64,000 nucleotides of DNA from Norana najaformis (taxonomy: Eukaryota; Annelida; Clitellata; Crassiclitellata; Hormogastridae): positions 29,711,707 through 29,775,706 of the forward strand of contig OZ029914.1 of the NCBI GenBank assembly GCA_964023275.1, read 5' to 3'. Shown in pieces: positions 19,658 through 31,600 of the stretch (position 1 is the stretch's first letter; each line of letters opens with the position of its first letter). The translations under genes were made by a program, and so were the position numbers. Below the pieces are notes generated by a model, which worked only from the letters and a program-made list of their open reading frames with translations, made no database searches and was not told where the DNA came from.

Positions 19658-22600
19658 CTGCCACACAAAGAAATACCTCTTTACACTCTATTTGCTCTAA
19701 TCGGAAACGGAAGTTTTTATCGCGCCGTTATCGTAATGCACAAGGGATCAATAGATGGTCGCTTCTAAAAAAAATCGCATTCCAAAATTGCAGTCCATGA
19801 GGCCTCTGAGAGGTAAGCAATTCGAAGCATATATTCTTCGACAGCAAATAGTGCAGTTTTAGTGCAATGGTATCTACGATAGACCGACTGGAAAGGAAAG
19901 TACGGGGAGTGACAAGACAAGCGACAGCTTAGCCTGTCAGCTACAAGCTTCTCCGAGACTTAGCAAATGAAGTTCAGGGTAGAAATAGGACTTGATGAAT
20001 CATCCAGGGAACGTGGTTGGCTTTTTGAGAAATGGGTTAATCAAAGCATAGGTATAGCAGGAAGGAAAGCAACCTTTAACGAGGATGCGATTGCCAATGA
20101 AAAGAATGATAGAACACAAAGAATCAAAACATTCTTTGAGAAGAAATCAGGTCCTGAGTACATCGCTTGTTGGGGAAAAACATAATGAGAGACTGTAAAC
20201 TTCAGGCAGAGTTGCTGGCTCGAAGAAGCTGAAGACAGATGGAGGGAAAGTTTGGATTGAAGAATTTATAAAAGGAAGAATATTTTGAATAAACTATGCT
20301 GATTGCTCAAATATTTTTGAAAAATGTGCAAAATTTATCAGCAAGGGACGATTTTTGGAGGAGCTTGGTAAGGTATTATATCTATCATGGTGCAAGATCT
20401 TAAGGAATTATATCTATCAAGATGCAAGATCTTATTTAGAGAGCGCAACCATGAAGTAGAATTTTCGGAGATCAAATTACAGAGGTAGATTATTTGGCAC
20501 GGTTCACAAGTTTGCCGACCATCTGATATTGTATCCTGAAGTCGACCCGGTAAAGTGGTAGGCGGAAGCCCTGTCAGCATCTTTCAAGGTGGATGCGCAG
20601 CCTCCTAACAGCAGCAATGTCAGAGTTATAGCATGGCTGTGAAGTGCGTGCGACAACTCTTCGTCTTAGGATGAATGTGCTTGGCTAGTTTGTCAGATAG
20701 AGTTGTTGGCAGCTGTGTGTCAAGTTCGGATGCTGTCTGAGCCGGGAAAGACCACAGGCAAAAAACATGGATGTTTTTATTTAAAAGTTGAAACTTCTAG
20801 TTTTTCCCCAAGCGCGGAAGGCTATGAAAGAAAAAGGATGATTGCTTATAATGGAAGAATAATTTATCAGAAAGGGAAATAATGATGAGATTGGAATGCT
20901 TCACAAGGAGAGATAGGCCTATTCTTAACAGTGAAAAAGGTGGAACTGTTGTTATAAGATCTATTGTATGGACCTGTCATGAGTTGGAGGGAAATATGTT
21001 GCTTGACGAAAGGGCCGGGAAGAAGTCCTTGAATTCTAGTGAGTCGCCGTTGTCTGAAGTATCCATATGTTTATTGAAATTGCCAGTTACAAAGAGTTCT
21101 AAAGGAGAGGAGATCAGACATTCGACAAAGACGGCCGACTACGATATCAGCAACAATGATAATCTGTGTCAGTTGTCTTTGTGTAGTTAGTTTTTAGCAT
21201 AACATCACAACATAACATAACGTAACGTAACTAATGTGCCGTCATGTTACGTTACGTGACGCGACGTAATGTAACGTAACAATACTAGTTAAGTGGTTAG
21301 AAGACTTCTTGATCTGTGATAAACTGCAACACAACTGAAAAGTCTTCTGAACCATATAACCGCACGTTAATTATTTACGTTACGTTACGTGATGCTACAT
21401 CATGTTATGCATTTACAATAACCAACACTAACTAGACAGCTAAAACATCACTAGTATAATTATGATCTGGCTCTGATATCACAAATAGTATTTTCATGTA
21501 TATGAGTTCTCGCAGCCCGACGACAGGCCCAAGTCCAGCTAAGGACAACGATAAGGATTACGATAAGAAAGGTCATACAATTAAAGCGATTGGTTTAGTT
21601 ATCGTTATCGTTGCCGAAAACTTCACTATCTTAAGCCAATATTGCATTGAAAAGTACTCAGCTACATTACTATCTGAAGCAAAGTAGTCTGTGGACCAGA
21701 TTTCTCATGCCCGCTTAACTAAAAGACTACCGAATACGTTACCACGAAGCAGTAAGGGTAAATGAGATGTTGTAGACAATGCAGTTCAAAGCAAAATGGT
21801 ACAAGAGAACATTCTGCACTTATCTGAATTACTAATTCATTTAAGTGCAGCATGTTCTCCGGGTGTGGAAATTTGGCTACTGAAACTGATCAAGAAAACT
21901 GGCTCTTGCGGATTTGGTTTGATTAAGCGTCCGCGATCAAGAAGCTTTCAGCTTTGGTTTGAAATCAGTAATTTCGGCTATTTACATTCATTACGTATGC
22001 AATGTAGCTGAGTGTAATAAAAACGAGCGTATTTACAGTGCCTCCGTTTACAAGAGTCTACTCGCCTTGCCTTGACCTTGCTGTAGAAGGACACGAATTC
22101 TTCGAACGTGAGTTGGCCGTCTCCGTTCTTATCGTAGCGTGCCACCAGTTCGGCCGACTGGGCCGGTGTGAAGGCCAGCTCCTTCTCGAGGATCTCGTGG
22201 GCCTCGGCCGCCGACACCGACCCACTTCCATCCTGATCGAACTCTGCGAACTTGCGTCGAACCTCAGCCATTCTTATATCCAGCACAACAACATTTATTA
22301 CTAATATATACATACATCCTTCACTTTTTATAAAGATTTGTACGTATTTGATTACTTTTTGCGATATATTGTAATGTACATATGTATGTATTTTTATGTT
22401 ATATTTTTATATATGCATTTTATCTTCACGGCCCTTACAGCCTATCCGGGCCCGATCAAGATGACTATAAAAACATCAACCGCGCAGAGCCGTTGTGACT
22501 GAAGGACCTACTCAAGGTCCCTACGCATTGACCGTCTCAGAGGAGGCTCGAACCCGTGCTCGAACCCGTACTCTGCGTTACAAGCCGAGCGCTTTAACCA

Positions 22601-25600
22601 ATCGGTTACCGTTCCCCACGTATGTATGTATGTAGGCTATGCATGTAGGTATGTACTGTATGTATGTTTGTACTGTATGTTTGCATCAAGATTACCGTAA
22701 CTCACTTCTTTTCACCGGTCCGCAAAGCAGTCCTTAAAAATTAATAAGTTTTTGATTTATTCGCGAAACTGATAATTTTCATGTAAAAAAGCTGCGTAGA
22801 GGCGAAAACCTCTTTAATCCCCATTCATTATATATGCTCGTGATTCCTCGTTTGTCGTTATATGGTCCGCGAACGACATAAACTATTGCAGGTCCATAGT
22901 TTTAAAAATTTAAGAACCTCTGGTATAGCAGGTTACTGCAGTATGGTAGTCGAAAACTGTAGAATTAAGACCCCCGAATCATTTGAGTTAAGCTCTCATT
23001 TTGGTAAATACACAGGGCATCGTTTAACTTAAGTTCTCATTTTGGTAAATACACAGGGCATCATTTAACTTAAGTTCTCATTTTGGTAAATACACAGGGC
23101 ATCATTTAACTTAAGTTCTCATTTTGGTAAATACAGAGGGCATCATTTAACTTAAGTTCTCATTTTGGTAAATACACAGGGCATCATTTAACTTAAGTTC
23201 TCATTTTGGTAAATACACAGGGCATCATTTAACTTAAGTTCTCATTTTGGTAAATACACAGGGCATCATTTAACTTAAGTTCTCATTTTGGTAAATACAC
23301 AGGGCATCATTTAACTTAAGTTCTCATTTTGGTAAATACAGAGGGCATCATTTAACTTAAGTTCTCATTTTGGTAAATACACAGGGCATCATTTAACTTA
23401 AGTTCTCATTTTGGTAAATACACAGGGCATCATTTAACTTAAGTTCTCATTTTGGTAAATACACAGGGCATCATTTAACTTAAGTTCTCATTTTGGTAAA
23501 TACACAGGGCATCATTTAACTTAAGTTCTCATTTTGGTAAATACAGAGGGCATCATTTAACTTAAGTTCTCATTTTGGTAAATACACAGGGCATCATTTA
23601 ACTTAAGTTCTCATTTTGGTAAATACACAGGGCATCATTTAACTTAAGTTCTCATTTTGGTAAATACAGAGGGCATCATTTAACTTAAGTTCTCATTTTG
23701 GTAAATACACAGGGCATCATTTAACTTAAGTTCTCATTTTGGTAAATACAGAGGGCATCATTTAACTTAAGTTCTCATTTTGGTAAATACACAGGGCATC
23801 ATTTAACTTAAGTTCTCATTTTGGTAAATACACAGGGCATCATTTAACTTAAGTTCTCATTTTGGTAAATACACAGGGCATCATTTAACTTAAGTTCTCA
23901 TTTTGGTAAATACACAGGGCATCATTTAACTTAAGTTCTCATTTTGGTAAATACACAGGGCATCATTTAACTTAAGTTCTCATTTTGGTAAATACAGAGG
24001 GCATCATTTAACTTAAGTTCTCATTTTGGTAAATACACAGGGCATCATTTAACTTAAGTTCTCATTTTGGTAAATACACAGGGCATCATTTAACTTAAGT
24101 TCTCATTTTGGTAAATACACAGGGCATCATTTAACTTAAGTTCTCATTTTGGTAAATACACAGGGCATCATTTAACTTAAGTTCTCATTTTGGTAAATAC
24201 AGAGGGCATCATTTAACTTAAGTTCTCATTTTGGTAAATACACAGGGCATCATTTAACTTAAGTTCTCATTTTGGTAAATACACAGGGCATCATTTAACT
24301 TAAGTTCTCATTTTGGTAAATACACAGGGCATCATTTAACTTAAGTTCTCATTTTGGTAAATACAGAGGGCATCATTTAACTTAAGTTCTCATTTTGGTA
24401 AATACAGAGGGCATCATTTAACTTAAGTTCTCATTTTGGTAAATACACAGGGCATCATTTAACTTAAGTTCTCATTTTGGTAAATACACAGGGCATCATT
24501 TAACTTAAGTTCTCATTTTGGTAAATACACAGGGCATCATTTAACTTAAGTTCTCATTTTGGTAAATACACAGGGCATCATTTAACTTAAGTTCTCATTT
24601 TGGTAAATACACAGGGCATCATTTAACTTAAGTTCTCATTTTGGTAAATACACAGGGCATCATTTAACTTAAGTTCTCATTTTGGTAAATACACAGGGCA
24701 TCATTTAACTTAAGTTCTCATTTTGGTAAATACACAGGGCATCATTTAACTTAAGTTCTCATTTTGGTAAATACAGAGGGCATCATTTAACTTAAGTTCT
24801 CATTTTGGTAAATACACAGGGCATCATTTAACTTAAGTTCTCATTTTGGTAAATACACAGGGCATCATTTAACTTAAGTTCTCATTTTGGTAAATACACA
24901 GGGGCATCATTTAACTTAAGTTCTCATTTTGGTAAATACAGAGGGCATCATTTAACTTAAGTTCTCATTTTGGTAAATACAGAGGGCATCATTTAACTTA
25001 AGTTCTCATTTTGGTAAATACACAGGGCATCATTTAACTTAAGTTCTCATTTTGGTAAATACACAGGGCATCATTTAACTTAAGTTCTCATTTTGGTAAA
25101 TACACAGGGCATCATTTAACTTAAGTTCTCATTTTGGTAAATACACAGGGCATCATTTAACTTAAGTTCTCATTTTGGTAAATACACAGGGCATCATTTA
25201 ACTTAAGTTCTCATTTTGGTAAATACACAGGGCATCATTTAACTTAAGTTCTCATTTTGGTAAATACACAGGGCATCATTTAACTTAAGTTCTCATTTTG
25301 GTAAATACACAGGGCATCATTTAACTTAAGTTCTCATTTTGGTAAATACACAGGGCATCATTTAACTTAAGTTCTCATTTTGGTAAATACACAGGGCATC
25401 ATTTAACTTAAGTTCTCATTTTGGTAAATACAGAGGGCATCATTTAACTTAAGTTCTCATTTTGGTAAATACACAGGGCATCATTTAACTTAAGTTCTCA
25501 TTTTGGTAAATACACAGGGCATCATTTAACTTAAGTTCTCATTTTGGTAAATACACAGGGCATCATTTAACTTAAGTTCTCATTTTGGTAAATACAGAGG

Positions 25601-28600
25601 GCATCATTTAACTTAAGTTCTCATTTTGGTAAATACACAGGGCATCATTTAACTTAAGTTCTCATTTTGGTAAATACACAGGGCATCATTTAACTTAAGT
25701 TCTCATTTTGGTAAATACACAGGGCATCATTTAACTTAAGTTCTCATTTTGGTAAATACAGAGGGCATCATTTAACTTAAGTTCTCATTTTGGTAAATAC
25801 ACAGGGCATCATTTAACTTAAGTTCTCATTTTGGTAAATACACAGGGCATCATTTAACTTAAGTTCTCATTTTGGTAAATACAGAGGGCATCATTTAACT
25901 TAAGTTCTCATTTTGGTAAATACACAGGGCATCATTTAACTTAAGTTCTCATTTTGGTAAATACACAGGGCATCATTTAACTTAAGTTCTCATTTTGGTA
26001 AATACACAGGGCATCATTTAACTTAAGTTCTCATTTTGGTAAATACAGAGGGCATCATTTAACTTAAGTTCTCATTTTGGTAAATACACAGGGCATCATT
26101 TAACTTAAGTTCTCATTTTGGTAAATACACAGGGCATCATTTAACTTAAGTTCTCATTTTGGTAAATACACAGGGCATCATTTAACTTAAGTTCTCATTT
26201 TGGTAAATACAGAGGGCATCATTTAACTTAAGTTCTCATTTTGGTAAATACACAGGGCATCATTTAACTTAAGTTCTCATTTTGGTAAATACACAGGGCA
26301 TCATTTAACTTAAGTTCTCATTTTGGTAAATACACAGGGCATCATTTAACTTAAGTTCTCATTTTGGTAAATACACAGGGCATCATTTAACTTAAGTTCT
26401 CATTTTGGTAAATACAGAGGGCATCATTTAACTTAAGTTCTCATTTTGGTAAATACACAGGGCATCATTTAACTTAAGTTCTCATTTTGGTAAATACACA
26501 GGGCATCATTTAACTTAAGTTCTCATTTTGGTAAATACACAGGGCATCATTTAACTTAAGTTCTCATTTTGGTAAATACAGAGGGCATCATTTAACTTAA
26601 GTTCTCATTTTGGTAAATACACAGGGCATCATTTAACTTAAGTTCTCATTTTGGTAAATACACAGGGCATCATTTAACTTAAGTTCTCATTTTGGTAAAT
26701 ACACAGGGCATCATTTAACTTAAGTTCTCATTTTGGTAAATACAGAGGGCATCATTTAACTTAAGTTCTCATTTTGGTAAATACACAGGGCATCATTTAA
26801 CTTAAGTTCTCATTTTGGTAAATACACAGGGCATCATTTAACTTAAGTTCTCATTTTGGTAAATACAGAGGGCATCATTTAACTTAAGTTCTCATTTTGG
26901 TAAATACACAGGGCATCATTTAACTTAAGTTCTCATTTTGGTAAATACACAGGGCATCATTTAACTTAAGTTCTCATTTTGGTAAATACACAGGGCATCA
27001 TTTAACTTAAGTTCTCATTTTGGTAAATACAGAGGGCATCATTTAACTTAAGTTCTCATTTTGGTAAATACACAGGGCATCATTTAACTTAAGTTCTCAT
27101 TTTGGTAAATACACAGGGCATCATTTAACTTAAGTTCTCATTTTGGTAAATACACAGGGCATCATTTAACTTAAGTTCTCATTTTGGTAAATACACAGGG
27201 CATCATTTAACTTAAGTTCTCATTTTGGTAAATACAGAGGGCATCATTTAACTTAAGTTCTCATTTTGGTAAATACAGAGGGCATCATTTAACTTAAGTT
27301 CTCATTTTGGTAAATACACAGGGCATCATTTAACTTAAGTTCTCATTTTGGTAAATACACAGGGCATCATTTAACTTAAGTTCTCATTTTGGTAAATACA
27401 GAGGGCATCATTTAACTTAAGTTCTCATTTTGGTAAATACAGAGGGCATCATTTAACTTAAGTTCTCATTTTGGTAAATACACAGGGCATCATTTAACTT
27501 AAGTTCTCATTTTGGTAAATACACAGGGCATCATTTAACTTAAGTTCTCATTTTGGTAAATACACAGGGCATCATTTAACTTAAGTTCTCATTTTGGTAA
27601 ATACACAGGGCATCATTTAACTTAAGTTCTCATTTTGGTAAATACACAGGGCATCATTTAACTTAAGTTCTCATTTTGGTAAATACAGAGGGCATCATTT
27701 AACTTAAGTTCTCATTTTGGTAAATACAGAGGGCATCATTTAACTTAAGTTCTCATTTTGGTAAATACACAGGGCATCATTTAACTTAAGTTCTCATTTT
27801 GGTAAATACACAGGGCATCATTTAACTTAAGTTCTCATTTTGGTAAATACAGAGGGCATCATTTAACTTAAGTTCTCATTTTGGTAAATACACAGGGCAT
27901 CATTTAACTTAAGTTCTCATTTTGGTAAATACACAGGGCATCATTTAACTTAAGTTCTCATTTTGGTAAATACACAGGGCATCATTTAACTTAAGTTCTC
28001 ATTTTGGTAAATACAGAGGGCATCATTTAACTTAAGTTCTCATTTTGGTAAATACAGAGGGCATCATTTAACTTAAGTTCTCATTTTGGTAAATACACAG
28101 GGCATCATTTAACTTAAGTTCTCATTTTGGTAAATACACAGGGCATCATTTAACTTAAGTTCTCATTTTGGTAAATACAGAGGGCATCATTTAACTTAAG
28201 TTCTCATTTTGGTAAATACACAGGGCATCATTTAACTTAAGTTCTCATTTTGGTAAATACACAGGGCATCATTTAACTTAAGTTCTCATTTTGGTAAATA
28301 CACAGGGCATCATTTAACTTAAGTTCTCATTTTGGTAAATACACAGGGCATCATTTAACTTAAGTTCTCATTTTGGTAAATACACAGGGCCTATGTGCCA
28401 CCACCGACAAGTCGTTGGCTCTCTCGCAGAAACACTAATTTCGCTGCTGTTCATATGGGCGAGATTTCTTTTCTCTTGATATCGCTAACAGCTCAGACTT
28501 AACGACCGACTTGCTTTTTATACACGAAAATGTAAAATATGCGATTTTTCTATTATTGAAAGGATGTTAAAACGTTTAAGCTCAAGGTAAATTACTGTAA

Positions 28601-31600
28601 TGAAATCTTTGCCATCGATTGATGTTTAGTCATTAGATAGTGACGCTTAATAACTGCAGAACTGACAATAATAATATTTCAAATACTCATGTTGAACCAA
28701 AATTATCAAAAACCTAAAGTTCAGAATTTGTATATAAGCTATCTTTAGACAGGATTCTAATAGCCTAATGTGCAAACAGTTGGTTTTCAGCAAAATCGCA
28801 CATGCGATGTAAAATTTAAACCAAATTAAGCGCATTATCTGATTTTATAAGTTAGCATCGAAGCAGAGTAAAAATTTCATTATGAAGAGCTAATTGGAAT
28901 TTTTATTTAGCATCTCAATAAATTTTATGTTTATAGTATCTTTTAATGTATTTAGAAATCAAGAAAAGCTCTTCTTTACGATTCATAGTGTCACCTCTTC
29001 AATCTTGAAATTATGACATTTCAAAGTTGTCACCCTTTCAGGAAATCAGATTTTCCGATAAAAACACAAAAATCGTTTGCAATATAACACCAAGTGCGTG
29101 TTAAATTCAAACAATTAATGGCTCAGACGATAATTTGTAAAAAGCCAAAAATACAGTAGACTGCTGCAGTAAATTTATTGCAAACATTCAGCAGATTCTG
29201 AATAAACGCAAGACCGTAGTGAAGCACAGGACAGATCCAAAAATAAGAAGCCCAACCTAAGTCTGGAAAGAGGACTTACGGCGCTTCCAAGACTCCTTAT
29301 TTGACTGGAAAGAAGCGAAACACTTGTTCACTTTTCATCCATTTTAATATCGGATTTTCCTAGACTTCTGACATATACACTTCAGTTTCCCCAATTTGAA
29401 CCGTTAGTTATTATAATTAAAAAGGCGATAATGCTCAATGCTTGAGCAGCTGCAGGAGTACGAACCTCAATTTTCCTAGGGCATTGACACCATTTTAAAC
29501 AAAAAATCAGTCCAAGTGGTCTAGTTACAGGCTAGGTCGGCTTAGTCACACTTTATAGCTCATTCGAGTTAAAAATTAATGTGCAGCATAGAATGCAATA
29601 ATGAATACAATAATGCAGTTACAAACGCACAATTATATGTATTTTTAGACAATAAATTGATTGTGTACAACGCAAATGTTCAGACAATGCACACTTATAA
29701 TGCAGCCTAACTGTTTTTTATACATAACAAATTGCTTGCGTGACGCTGTTGTTGTTAGCACAGCCTAACGATCATACAAGCCTGGAATCAAATCCTCTAA
29801 CCTAATTGATGGTAATCGTAATCGTAATCCCGAGATTTCTACAGCGCCCAACAAAAGCCACGTCACGGGGACCAGCTTATGGTGGGGAATAGATCCCTAT
29901 AGAGAGTAGGCCTAATAACTTTTAGCGACTCTGAGCTATTGTAATATTGTAATGGACATTATCACATTTCTGTAACACTGTATTGTAATGTATTGCATTG
30001 CTTAATATATTACACAGCCATTGCACTAGAATGCACTGCATTACATTACATTGCATAACATTGCATTAGTAGGTCTGCACAGCACTGGCGTGGTGGTGAA
30101 GCATCATACTGCACTGTACTGCGTTCCATCGTAATCGTAAATCGTAACAGCAAGCTCGAAAAGTTATAAAGTGCCTATCGAAGACTAAGCGCAAGGCGCC
30201 AGCTTATTCACGAGCACTGTGTCAAGTCAGAAGGGTTGTCCAGAGATACTGAATAAAGGGCAATATCCCGTTGCAAGGAGACCATAGAGAGAAGGACTCG
30301 GAGGAGCTATTACAGCGAGGGTTGTAATTAGATTGAGAGACATGGGGTTGGATGGAGCAAGGTAAAGTTTCTCACTTCTTGGAGAAGTGCAACTTAGTTT
30401 TGAATGGAATGTCTGAGGAGGAGCTTGATACCGATGATGAAGGATGGACGATATGAGGGGTTGAGGAACGGAGGATTTGCGGAATTCGGTTTCAGAGTCG
30501 AGGTGTAGCGTTGGAAATGAATCATTTGTACTGTATTGCATTTTGTCTTTTAGTCCTGGTACTGCATTGTACTAATGAATTCGTCAACGGACTTTATGGA
30601 TAAGTTATACTTCAGTGCTAGACGCTTTATAGTGTAGAACACAACCATTCATTGCAAAGGCCTACCTGCCACTTAACCTTAAGAGGTCAAACCAAAATGC
30701 GGTTACTTATTAGTCTGCTTGAGGGTAAAATTATCCTCCCCCGAAATGAAATCACTTAAAACAATTGTCGAAAGGTTATATTGTTGCTATATAATATGCA
30801 GAAATGTGTTCGTACTTGTCGGTGTTCACCTGTTTAGTCATCCGCACAATCTTGTGTGCCTGATGCATCACAATTGTGGCTACCTACGTTGAATGGCTTA
30901 ATGGATTTTTCGCCGACCATGGATGGCATCGGCTGACGAAACGTCAATATCTGCAACAATTGTTGTTTTCCCTTCTGTTCTTTCTTGCTACACGTGCCGC
31001 ATCGTCCTCTAAGTTGTTCCTGTACATGGTTTCTTGGCTGTATGGAAGCCTGTATGTTCATGGGCTCTCTGGACACTTGGCTTCAGACCAAATTCAGGCT
31101 GAAGGGATCTGATGTTGATCCATGGCAGACATTTGTCTTGTCTGACCAAGCAGTGTTACCTTCATAAATGCCTTTCTAAATGATGGCTCCACTAGATAGC
31201 CAACAATAGCATCGCTTTCCTTGTTACCGTTATTGTAAGCAGATTTTGTCCGAGACTGTTATGCCCATGGCATTTTCGTCCTCATCAAAGTCACCAAACT
31301 CAACACGAGATCAGCTAGGTTATAACAGTTACTTTCGTTCTACACAGTAGAGAGGCAACTGTATTTTCAACACTTATCCAATCAGAAATCAATCTCGTTG
31401 CTCCTGATTCCGTAAAACGCCTTTGTGCCTTAAAAGGTGTCTGTTACTGGTTGTGCCTGAAACATGCAGCTACTTTTGCAAATTTCCGGTAGAAATTTAG
31501 CGTGAAATATAGCCAGATTCCCCATCCAAGCTGATCCCTGTGTGAATACGTATAGAGTCATTAATTAAGAACTGTCGAATATTTTATTTACAACCCGTTA

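Noticed and set aside
21200-21415. Telomere-like repeats
   Set aside because: The GTTACG/TAACGT words are degenerate and are not TTAGGG or another known animal telomere repeat.
22540-22617. A tRNA gene
   Set aside because: Box B is duplicated, the stem pairing is poor and a related SINE copy exists at 18671-18825.
22977-28389. Regular repeats resembling a CRISPR array
   Set aside because: Units are head-to-tail with no unique spacers, in an intron of an animal gene.
30834-31167. A coding exon on either strand
   Set aside because: Overlapping open frames on both strands have no recognisable motif or convincing splice sites.
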